A stretch of 64,000 nucleotides of DNA from assembly GCA_036925085.1 (NCBI GenBank), contig JAUPFP010000084.1, positions 62,001 through 126,000 of the forward strand. Direction: 5' to 3'. The position numbers were made by a program, and so were the translations under genes. The notes below the pieces were generated by a model, which worked only from the letters and a program-made list of their open reading frames with translations, made no database searches and was not told the origin of the DNA. Shown here piece after piece: positions 1-11,000 of the stretch; position 1 is the first letter of the stretch, and every line of letters starts with the position of its first letter. The stretch comes from Brachycybe producta (Eukaryota > Arthropoda > Diplopoda > Playtdesmida > Andrognathidae).

Positions 1-727
1 CGCAGCAGCATCTAAATTAACATCTTCCACCATCAGTGACGCTCAACTAGCGCAAAATTGAACAAACGACTTATAATTTGGCGCTTAATCAGTCAAAACA
101 GCACACCAACCAAATCACTCAATAGCGTAGCCTCCATCGCCAACCCCTTGGCGTCGTTCGAAATGAAATCATTCAAATGGAAGAAACCTTAATAAGATAG
201 ATTCTAAAGACTAATCTTATTTAAAGTCGAACAGAGAGTTCTCTCGAAGGACCATCGAGACGAGAGCGATAGAGATCAGTCTTTTCGAAAAGGCACATCA
301 ACCAAAGAGACCGTTGAGAACAACTTTTCTTTGCAAATACCAAAAAAAAAAAAAAACTCTCCCGAGCTAATTGCACGCAATTCCAGACACATCCAAAAAA
401 CATACTTGAGAATCTTCTGAAAAGCCGAGAGAGAGAATTCTTTTTTTTTTCGAAAGCTATAATAAGCTCAAGCTTTCGATAACCCAATCATTTTCCTTTC
501 TTTCGCTTGATTTGAGAATACGATGAACAAGCGAATTTCATAATTGCTTTATGTGTCGACGACGATTTTTTTTTGTCACAAACCTCTGTGTGACAGTTCA
601 ACTTAAGATTAAATGATCGTAAGAAACGTGTACTAGAAAAGAAAAAAAACCTAACATAATAAAAGACTAGAAATTGAAATTGTACCCATAATTGCTAGAA
701 AAAGCCACGAACGAAACCGACAAATGG

Positions 728-965
728 CAATGTTGGAACAAATTACTTTGCAAAGTAATTAGTTACAATTACTGAATTTTAAAAAGAAATTACTCTTCTT
801 TTCTCCAACACTATTTTTCAATTAAATTAAAACACAAAAATAAAAGTAATTTGAAAAGTAATTGAATTTTTCATTAGTAAAGTTAATTACAAATTACAAA
901 GTTTCAAAAGTAATGTGCTAAGAATTACTAATTACTTGAAAAAGTAATTTAATTACAATAATTCA
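728..965. repeat. AAGTAATT-rich degenerate element (hAT-like MITE relic?)
   Basis: Starts near CAATGTTGG and consists of repeated AAAGTAATT / AATTACTTT in both orientations, e.g. 744-775 and 925-955. Many animal hAT-type MITEs have ends built from such GTAATTA repeats with CAnTGTTGG termini. The ends here are too degenerate for a firm class. Confidence 0.4.
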
Positions 966-1384
966 CTTATTTTTTTTTTTTGAAAATTTCTTGACAAAAC
1001 TGTAGAAAATGTGTTTCCTTTTTTCGAAACAACTTTCAAGAAGAAATTGAAAGTTTTTTTCGAAACTAGAATGAACCAACTTATCTCTGCTCAATCCGTT
1101 ATTTATCGATTTATCCAGCGATGCGACGTCATTGTCATATTTCTATGACAATGAATAAATCGATGAATAATAATTATGAAATGAGCAGTAGTAGTATGTA
1201 TTTGCAAATAAACATTTTGTGAACCCTTTTTCGGAGACGTTTTCTGCAATTTCAAAAACGAAAATCTGGACATTTTTAAATTACGCACAAAAAGTATTTA
1301 TTTAAAAATGTATTTATATTAAATAATTCGTTAACTATTCTAGTTTCTTACATATTTTTCAACTTTTATTTAATTGTAATGTTG

Positions 1385-1600
1385 TTTCTCAAAAAGGAAG
1401 GAAACTCGGCTCTTGAACTTCAACTTGAATCCTCCGAACAGGGTTCCAACATAAAAAAATGTCTGTTTTATTGATTCTCCTTTAAACCCTGAGAAGAGGG
1501 TTCTCCCCCAGTTGAAGTTCAAGAATTAAAAAAGCCCAAAATCAGGATAAAAACTTGACACCTGAACCCTCTGAAGAGGAACCCTGATTAGAGAGGATCC
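1385..1600. repeat. family 3 palindromic element
   Basis: CTTGAACTTCAACTTGAATC, CTCCGAACAGGGTTCCAACA at the left; AAACCCTGAGAAGAGGGTTC, CAGTTGAAGTTCAAG at the right. Extra related words (CTGAACCCTCTGAAGAGG) follow to 1600. Confidence 0.6.
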
Positions 1601-1780
1601 AAAATTAAGCGCCACGTTCCTTTTATGAATTGAGACCTTCGAAACTAGACTAGTAAATGAATCACTCAAAAATATTTTCATGCTGATTCTCGTTTTCTGA
1701 AACAGTTTCATGTTTGCTTTGCTGAAACCAACCGGTTTCAATATCAACTCAAATAACTCGTTACCATTTCAATTATCATT

Positions 1781-1786
1781 TTTAAT
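1781..1786 (-). promoter_or_regulatory. possible ATP13A1 poly(A) signal ATTAAA
   Basis: On the minus strand this hexamer is ATTAAA, about 195 bases after the ATP13A1 stop. No AATAAA occurs between the stop and this point; the next AATAAA (1472-1467) lies inside a family 3 repeat. Position and variant are plausible, but the true cleavage site cannot be seen from sequence alone. Confidence 0.3.
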
Positions 1787-1980
1787 TATAAATTTCTTTT
1801 ATGCAAATTTGAAAGGCAAAATTAACAAATATCAAATCTGCCGAACTCGTGTTCGACTTACTGCTGGCTGGCTGCATTTATAAATAAATATAATTTGGGC
1901 GCTTCCCAAACCATTATCGAAATAAAATGCTTACGATCCATCGTATTTTGCGTTTTTGTTTTCAAACTAAGGCTGATTGA

Positions 1981-2088
1981 TCAGTTGATCGAAAGAGAAC
2001 CTCGACCAAAAAGGAACTGACAAATACGATCCACCAAATACGAAAGGAGCAAATCAGCTGCAAGAACCTGAAGTAGGATGTTACGAAA
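1981..2088 (-). CDS. ATP13A1: ATP13A1 exon 19, terminal (residues 1138-1172, M10)
   Basis: After acceptor AATCCAG the reverse strand reads [20 protein letters not shown], then [15 protein letters not shown] and a TGA stop. This matches the last helix and tail of ATP13A1 (human DRVLQFFLG region) and continues exon 18 in phase 0. It sits 2421 bp downstream of exon 18 and holds only 36 codons, so automated ORF calls miss it. Confidence 0.9.
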   Translation of the reverse strand, partial: FRNILLQVLAADLLLSYLVDRICQFLFGRGSLSIN

Positions 2089-5000
2089 CTGGATTCCAAA
2101 AAGGAACGAAAAAAAAAACAAAAACAAGATTTAAGTCAAGATTTGTCAAGTGTCAAAAGTGTAAACGCACTCTGGTTATTCTACTTTTCAAAAACAAAAT
2201 GAAGAGGTTAAAAACTAGAAGGGTAGCTGCTCAATCATAAAATATCGTTGAATAGATATTTTGTTTTTGTATCCCCCACCGGATGGCGCCACTGCAGTGG
2301 CAATTATGTTCTATAGGACTTCACTTGAAATCTTACATTTTTCAAGCGAAGGTGATTGAGCTACCCTTCTAGTTTCTAAAACACTTTCAAGTTTCTCCTC
2401 ATTTTGCACCTTAAAGACAGGATACTTAACCAAGTGTTCGAGAGGCGTTTACACTTTAAAACCACTTCAACTCAATTTAAATAAATTAATTTTTTTTTTT
2501 CCGTCTCTGAACACATTTCATTTTGTATTAAGACATTTAAAAATGTGCTACTGAATGTAAAAGTGAAGAAAGAAAAGTAACACACAAACAATGAAAACCA
2601 ATCAGCAAGCAAATAAACGAACAGAGAAAAAAAAAGCCACAAGAAACTAAAATCCATCGAAAAAGCCACAAGAAAAGAAAGAAAAAACCAGCAGCAAGCA
2701 ACCTCGTCGTCGTAACAGTGATTCTTACAAACATCAAATCATAAAACCATTCCAAACAAACAATCCCAGAGATTTCGAGCATCAAAACCAAAGCTAAGCA
2801 CACACAAAACTAAGGGGGCGCAATCGGAAACTAAACCACCCCCGTATATTCAAAAATGTTGCTTAAAATAAAGTTTAAGTTTCACTTTGGCTTAAAGTAA
2901 CACTTTAAAGTAATATTTCTTCATGGCGTAAATAATCTAGAATCTCCAACCTTCTAGACAAATTCTTTAAAAAAGCACTTCCGGGGTGTACTTCATTTCG
3001 CCATTTTCTTCTCAAATATGAGGCCTTAGAAAACCCTCCTATGCAAGAGGCCATTTTGAAAACATGACCGTCACACACTTCCTTACAATCTGAACCTCAT
3101 TTTGAAAGGCCATTCAGCAGGTTCAATTTAATCTTCTCGAGAAATCAAGCATGTGGATTACATGGCTTACTTTCTTAAGAAAGATAGGTGGAGCTAGCAT
3201 AGTATTTTCTTTGGCCACATAACGCTGTTTCTTTAAGCTACTTTCCTGTTTCGTTTCCGAATGCACCCCTCTATCTAACGCAGTCTTAAAAAAGTTAATC
3301 ACAGAAAATCTTTCCATCTATATGCGCAATTACAGCAATATCATCTGATTTCAAGAATCCAAACTACCCCCTCCCCCCCTAATAAAGGAACGAGCAAATA
3401 ACGTCCAAAGCACCAAAAAACCCACTAAGTTTCACATAGAAAACATCCAAAAAAGAAGGAGAAATAAAAAAACAACCTCGAAACATCTCCAACATTCAAT
3501 AGAAATGGTTTAGTTACGAAACGAACACATATGTGTTCGTTTAGTAACTAAACCATTTCTATTGATTCGATGAAATATCCAGCAAATTAGAAAAACTGTC
3601 CGTCTGGACGTGGATTCAGACTTTTTTTCGATTACGCGAGTTAACGAGAGAAAAGCAAGTTGCTCTCAGCCAAACAAATCCAAATCCAACTAATTCGTGA
3701 TCGAAAGATAAAGAAAATCAAATTGCATTATTTTAACATTCGATCCCCAATTGTTATTCGAGGTGTTCTCTCATTCTTGCGCAAATGCCAAATTCTGCAC
3801 AGAAAATGCAAATGCGGAACTTTTCCGGCTCAAGTTCTTCGCTTTTTTTATCAGAAAATTTCCCCCGCTCAAATTTGTGTCCAATTGAACATATGGCGTG
3901 TGACGTCACACATCTTCCTACTGTGTCGTTCATTTGCGTTCACATTTTACAAAAAACGTCTATGGATGATAACAGTAGCCACTGCAGTGGCGCCATCAGG
4001 GGGAGACAAAAGCAAAATAAATATCTATTCAGTCCTTCAAACTGTCAGAAAACGTCATTCCAAAGCCTCATTTTCAAATAAGTTTTAACCATTTGTAACT
4101 GAGAAAGAATTTAGCTATAAGTAAAAGTGGCGCCATCTATTGGCTACACTCAACCATGGCGCAGAATGCACCCTTACAGGCAGAGAGCTCTTAGTTAAGC
4201 TAATTCTATGTATAAATCTTCCATTTTTATCCGCATTTGCTTCTAAATTGCTGTAATTGCTTCTAAAAAAAAAAGAAGCTAAACACCTGAACCTACGTTC
4301 GGCCTAAATTTGTGCTAAAATCACCTTCTTTTGAATGCATTTCTCTTGAGGCAAGCAACAAACACCAGCTCAACACAAATTTCTAGTTAAAAACAACCAC
4401 AAGCGCTACGTACGAAAAGCAACCACCACCAAAACGCAAGCAACGAATTACGAAAAATGCAAAATCGACAAAACAAAAAATATGATATAAATGAAAAATG
4501 TGTTCTTACCTCGGCCGGAAACTCGACGATCTCGAACTGTGACGCAAGATCCGGAAGGACACCCATCGCGAGCGCAATCACAGCGCCCTCGGAAAATAAA
4601 AGACTGTATAACAACGGTTTGTTCTCAAAAAGACTTTCCATAAAAGGATGTCCCTGAAAAAAAAAGAAGAAAAACCCCAAGGAAAAAAGTCAATGGAAAG
4701 CGAATAAAGTCAATCGTGTTGCTGGTTTCACTGGTTACTTTATAATTGATGGCGAACGTCGATATCTGCAGTGCCATTGAAATTATGTACACGGTGCTGT
4801 TCAAAAGGGAAGGTTTAAACTCGGCCTCCAGGTCCACATTATCGCTTCTGGGGAAAAAAAAGAAGATTCCATTTTTTTTTTAACTCGGATCGTGAAAACC
4901 ACCCGAGAGCCAAATAAAACTCACTTCGAAGGAGACCTCGACGTTGCCTCTTGCACCAAATACACAAGGCACACAAAATGGATGCAGAACTGTAACACGA

Positions 5001-8000
5001 CGGTCAAAATCGTGTAAACATTAAAGATATTTGCAAGAGGGCGCTCCTTCGACAAGATCTTTAACGGCTGTTTGAAAGAAATCAAGACGCGATGATTATG
5101 AGAACACGAGCTCAACGTTTCCCTCGTAAATGATCGCACCTTCGATCTGGAGATGAACAGAAAAGATCCGGCCAGAAGGAGACCCTGAAGAGTCGCTTGA
5201 GCATCACTGAATTTGATCCCATCTAGGTAAAGAACACTTTGGCTGTACGCTAAGATCAAAGCGTTCAGAGCTAAGATTTTGAACATTTGAAGGGTTGTGA
5301 CCAGAGTACAACGTCCTTGTTTGATTACGTGACAAACTACCGAAATAGAAACAAAGGCGATCACGTAAAAAAATGAGATACGTTTTTGTAAATTACAACC
5401 GGGCAGAAGGATTTTAATTCTAAATTGTACTCCTAGGTCGGTGCTGCTATCGGCATTTCGAGGCGCACAAAAAATTGTATAAGAAACAAACATTTCGAGG
5501 CAAAAATTTCTCGAAACAATTCTAAAGCTTCTAAGGAAACATAAATTATAAAAAAAAATCAAGTGCTTTTGAAACTAGATGGGTAAACTGACGGGGTGAT
5601 TACTTTTTTAAAAACATATTTGTTTTCGATCGTTATCTGTTTTAAAACTGTCGTCAAACAAATATTTCTGTACAAAGAAGTAATCACTACATTAATTTAT
5701 CTATCTCGTTGCAAAAACACTTCGAATTTTCCTTAAAAGATACTCCGAAAAAGCTTCATACTTGTTTCGTGTCAATTCGATCCATGACATGTTGTTTTCC
5801 CATACAAATCTGTAGGATAGACACGTAGCGCCACTCAGGAGCGCAATTTTCAATCAATGCTAATCAGCGACCGCCGGTTCAGCCTTACGAGGATTTGGCA
5901 CTTGCAAACCAGTAAATTTTGCAATTTGTTTTTAGAAAATTCAAACTTTTTAAGAAACTGGAAGAGTAGATAAACTGACAGAGTAAAGTTTATTTTGAGC
6001 AATATGCTTTTGAGTCTAGTGATCTTATGGCTCACCAGTAATAATTTTTAATTTTTTACTAGAAATTCAAACTAGAAGAGTAAACCGGAAGGACATAAAA
6101 TGAACTTTCATGAAGCCATTTTTCAAATTGAACACAACAGTTTGAATAACGTCCTAATGGATTAATTTGTTGCTTTTACTTCTTACAAAATTCGACAAAC
6201 TGACAAAATACGTTTGTTTCGAGACAATATCTTCGTGAAAATAATTTCAAACGATTCTCTTCATCTTCTAGTTTCTTTGAAACTTCGAGTTTCTTTTTTT
6301 TTAAAAAAATCATTTCTAGTACAACTTTAGGCTTAACAATGAATTTTACTAGTATGCAAGTGCCGCAAACACGTTAAGTTAATCAAAAAACGTAACGCAC
6401 TGCATTGAATAGAAGATGATTTGGCCGTAAATGGAGCTGCAATACTTGCATCACCCAATTTAACAACTTGAGGCTGGTCCTGCTGCTCAATTTCTTTAAG
6501 AAGTTTTTGAATTTGCTTCTAAAAATCAAATATTTTTCAATATTTCATGGAAAATAAATAACAAAAGCATAAGAACCATTTAAAAACCTGCGAATTTGTC
6601 ATGTTATCGTTCCTGTTAAGTTGCGGTTTCGATCCTTTAGTTTCGGGTCGTCGTCCCAACTTCGCTTTAAACTGTTCGATTTTCACGGCAGCTTCGTCGA
6701 TCTTCTCGTTCTTTTTCCTCTTATCGGCAGCCATCGTCTCCAACTGCATTGCCGGCGCGTTAGCCAACAGTGCAACTCCGACGTGAGCGTGTTTCAGCGC
6801 TCCGACATCGTTCGTTCCATCGCCACACATCAGTGTCGTATATCCGCCACTCTTCAGAGTCGTAATCACGAGTTCCTGTTATTCGTTAACACCGAGAACG
6901 GTTACATTATTTAAGTCAAAATATTCGAGAAATCATAAATAATAACCTTCTGTTTGGGAGCAACACGCGCAAAAACTCGAACGTGCGGAATAATATGCTT
7001 GAGAAATCGAAGATGCGAAGACCAGAGATACGAAAGACCGTCGCCGGTAATGCAAAGGTCGTAAAGATTAACTAACGACTTGTATCCCTGTTCGGGAACG
7101 ACCGGCAAACGAAAAGTTTCGTCCACCGAGACCCAACTCCAAATCGTCACATCTAAACAACGACAGCTTTTAAAAATTCAACAGCCACAAAATAAAAACA
7201 ACGAATTCAAACTAACCGTTAACTTCGAGTGGTGTCAAAATAAGAATCGCTTGTTTCTTCGTGAAGCGAAGTTCTTTCGCAACGTGACACGCGGTCAAAG
7301 GATTATCGCCAGTGATCATCATGACCTGATGCGACGCGTGAACGATCTCTCGAATGACTGCCTTCGAATCAGATTTCAGCGGACACGAAATGATGACGAA
7401 TCCGACGAAACGGAGACCGCATTCGATGTCGTCACGTCCTAGATCTCGAACCTTTTAAACAAAAAAAAGATCAGGTACACACGATCGAATGAAAAGCTTT
7501 CGGCGAATTTTGTTTTAGAATGGATTTTTACTTGTTGATGGTCGAGTTTTCCGAGATCTTTACGTCCAAGAGCGAGAACGCGAGCTCCTCTCCTCGACAT
7601 CTCGAGATATGTTGCATCGTAATCAGTTGGAACGCTAGAATACTGCAACGTAAAAACGTTAACAAGTTCTAGTTCAATCGTTTGGAACTTTAAAACGCAG
7701 AAATTATTTTTAAAAAAACTGCTTAAATCCACAGAAATTTGCATGAAAGACAAATTTCTCACAAATTTTCCGCATTTTAAAGCAGATTTCTATCAGTTTA
7801 GTTACTATTTCTGTAAATATATGCATTTTCATGCATATTTCTTTAGATTTATTGCAAGTTTCTACATTTTACAAGAGCAAAAACAACAATTGGAAACATA
7901 TTTTAAGTACCATTTTCTTTAGAGTCTCGGGTGCGCCCTTAACAGTAGCAATGTAATGAGTGTCCTGAGATCCAGTAGTGTTATATCCGGCAACCACAGA

Positions 8001-11000
8001 CATCCGTTTGAGAGCACTCGAAAAGTGAAACCTTTGAAAGATTTTTAGAGCAGGAGATTTGCCTTTTTTCGGAATAACAACATCCGCTTTCGTTAGATTC
8101 CACTCGACGGCCGTCAGAGTCGCTTTTTCGAGTGGATCGCCAACCAAACCGTCGTCCAACTGCACCAAAGAGTGGCAAGTAGCCAACACTTGAATGCTGT
8201 CCGCAGGTGCTTCCGTAATTGAACAGATTTTATCTCCGCCTCTGAGAAAATTTCCAATAAAATTTTGAAATTCTGCAATATCAGGCAACTGTTTCTCAAC
8301 ATGTGGCCCAAGAACCAACTGTGACGTAACAACTCCGTTTACATCAACCAATTAAATCAAAAACCACTACAGCTAGAGGCTGGACCTGTAGTTGACAACG
8401 GATAGTAACCAGAAATTATCCTCTAAGCAGCCTTTTCGATTAGAAAAAAACAATTTCAGCTGCTCTAAATTCACAATTGGGCACTTGGGTCACAGACTGA
8501 GAAACATTTAGTTGGATATTTGCATAAAAATCCGAGCCCTAATAATTAAATGTTAATTACGAAAGCCCGGCAATCCCTTCTACGATAAGATCATCACTCG
8601 TTAACGTTCCAGTCTTATCGAAACAACAAATCTCGACTTTTCCAGCAAATGGAATGCGAAATGGTTCCGTGCAATAAACCACTGAAAAACGAAAACACAA
8701 ACACAAAATATTTTACCGGGACAAAAAGCTCAAATGAAAGCTTAAGCATTTGAGCGCCTTCAACTCTGGTTATTCTGTCTTTCAGAAGTGGTTTAGAAAC
8801 TAGATGGGTAGCTCAATCACTTATGAATATTTTAAAAATTATCTTTCTAAATAAACCCTTTATTTCCCCCTTTGTTTCAAAATGACCCAACTTTTAAAAC
8901 CACAATAGTTTGTTTCTAGAAAAAGTTCATTTTCAAAGATATCAACATGAAAATACTATTAAGTGATTCAGCTACCCTTCTAGTTTTTAAAACAGAATTT
9001 ATCCTTATTGCTGCTCTTCAGAAAAGAGGAATACCCAAAGTTCCAAACGTGCCACGTTTTGTACAAATCCATTCAATCGCATTCTTAGAAATTCCTTACT
9101 CAGTTTGGAGAGCGCAAGAAGCGACGTATTGACCGCTAGCGACAGTTCGATCGGAAGTTCCGGCGGAACCACCGAAGTCAAGATGAGCGTACACTCGAGA
9201 AACAACTTGTAACGATTACGAGTTGGATCTTCGCTGCCTTTGAGCCAAACGTAACTGGCTGCCGCAACCGCGAACACCAGTAAAAACAAAATGAAGAAGA
9301 AAGTCTCCAGATTGTTCGCAGTCACTTGTTTGACTCCGAACAAGATCGTACGGAGAAGTTTTCCCTGAGAAGTATTGAAGCTCGTACGCAGCACGTAAGC
9401 TATGCAACCATTATCTGTAGCTACGAACAAAGATGGAAACGTTAAAAAACACTAAACTTTCCTAGAAAAAATCGTTAGAGAAGAACACAAAGAAGTTGAA
9501 AGCTTACCTCTAAGACTAGAAGCAGTTTTAGCGGGAGCCGTATTCTGTACAACTTTCGTTCCGCCAAAAAGAACGTGAAGTTTACCGTCTTGCTCAATAT
9601 CAAGGTACTTGGAGTCTAACGCTGTCTCGATCGGTTCCTAAAAACAACGTTAGTTATTGAAACAAGCCATAACCATAACCAACATTAAAAAGAAATTAAA
9701 ACTGTGTTAGAAACTAGAACGAGTAACCGAATCACTTAATTGTATTTTCCGGTTAACAACAAAAAAGAAAACATTTTATAGTTCAGTTTGAAATTTAGTT
9801 TTTTTCATTGAAATTTCATAAAACTGTCAAAAATCTTGAAAAAACGTTTAACATTATCAATTTATCACCGACAAAATTAAATAACCTTCATTTGTGGCAC
9901 CGATTCACCGGTAAGCATCGATTCGTCAACGATACACGGCCCACGAAGTAACAATAGGTCACACGGAACCAGCCGATCGTTCTGCGACCTTCCGATCGAG
10001 ACAATATCACCGGGAACAAGTTGATCGGTCATAATCGGACGCCAACGACGACCTCTATAGACCTAAAACCAAACCGAAAAACGTAGGAAACGAGATCAAA
10101 ACGTTTTCTTAGAGAACGGATCCATAGATTCCGTTCTTTTTACTCTTTAGTCTTCTTCGTTTTAAATCCTCACACCTGTATCGAATACGGTTTACTCCCC
10201 ATTTTACGTATTTCAGCCATGTTACGAAGTTGCTGTTGAACTAAAGTACACTCGAAAGCAATCAACATAAACAGGGTGAAGATACTGTAATACCAATATT
10301 CATCTAAACACCAGAGGGCGACACAAAACACTTGAAACACGAAGAACGGAGCCGTCGCTCGCTCTCGAAATAACTCTCGAAACTCGGGAACGACCATTTC
10401 CAACCTTTAAAACAAATAAAACGATCAAACAACGGCTCGAAAGTGGCGTAAATTCCGAGCGAAGATTCGTAATCGTACAGATTCTTTCCATATTTGCGTT
10501 CGGCTTCCGTAACATCGTCTTCCGTTTGATATCCCTTCCAATCGAGATATTCTTCGAAACGACGATCGGTTGGAAATTCAATTCCGCGGAATGTTTTACG
10601 TTCTTCTGCATCGTAAACGTATCTTGTCTTTTGAAACGTGAACCAAATAGACGAAACTACACCTTTTTCGTCCTTAAAATAAAAGTCGGTAAAAATGTGC
10701 GATTTTTTTTTTGTCAACAAAGAATCATGTTTTAAGTTTAGATTCTTTTTCTATACTCAGAAATGAAGAAATCAGCAAAAAAAATTCGCAATGAAATTGT
10801 TTAAAAATAATAAAAATCTACATCAATCTACAAAAAATTTCGCAGAAAACAATAGGAAATTAAAAAAATCTACAATAAATGTCCGTTTTTTTTTAAAAAA
10901 GCAAGAAACAAATAAAATATACCGTAAACTTCCCAAAAACTGAAACAAAACGGAAACCAAAAAAGGTTAAGAGAAATTTGCCTAAAAATTCAAGAACGCG

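Larger units (their letters stand above)
62..1980. other. AT-rich flank downstream of ATP13A1
   Basis: No convincing gene. It contains a degenerate AAGTAATT-rich element (728-965), family 3 repeat material (1385-1600) and the presumed ATP13A1 3' UTR just below 1981. The frame at 221-487 on the minus strand is poly-Phe/Arg low complexity. Confidence 0.6.
2089..4509 (-). other. ATP13A1 intron 18 (2.4 kb) and its repeats
   Basis: The longest intron of the gene. It holds a complete family 1 palindromic element (2156-2457), a 34-bp-arm palindrome (3497-3564), a copy of a dispersed TGCAGTGGCGCCATC segment (3925-4040) and a SINE-like shared segment (4127-4205). Open frames of 60-140 residues on both strands here are low-complexity or repeat-derived; I see no exon between 2089 and 4509. 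Confidence 0.7.

Noticed and set aside
221..487. 88-residue minus-strand frame
   Set aside because: Translation is Phe/Arg/Ser low complexity from poly-A/T and GA-rich DNA; no splice context or homology.
3660..4088. 142-residue plus-strand open frame
   Set aside because: It lies inside ATP13A1 intron 18, overlaps a dispersed repeat and shows no domain. The frame appears to be chance plus repeat.
4921..5562. 213-residue minus-strand frame taken as one protein
   Set aside because: Only 5336-5140 and 5067-4925 are coding (ATP13A1 exons 15 and 16). The remainder is intron read-through, shown by precise GT-AG boundaries and family alignment.
6783..6785. His835 in [13 protein letters not shown] where vertebrate ATP13A1 has Asp (KHADVG)
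   Set aside because: At first it looks like loss of a conserved P-type residue, but yeast and plant P5A enzymes, as I recall them, also have His here (KQAHVG). It is therefore probably family variation, not a defect.
7080..7442. 120-residue plus-strand frame
   Set aside because: It is the antisense shadow of ATP13A1 exons 11 and 12, whose minus-strand translations carry TGDNPLT and FARVAPKQK.
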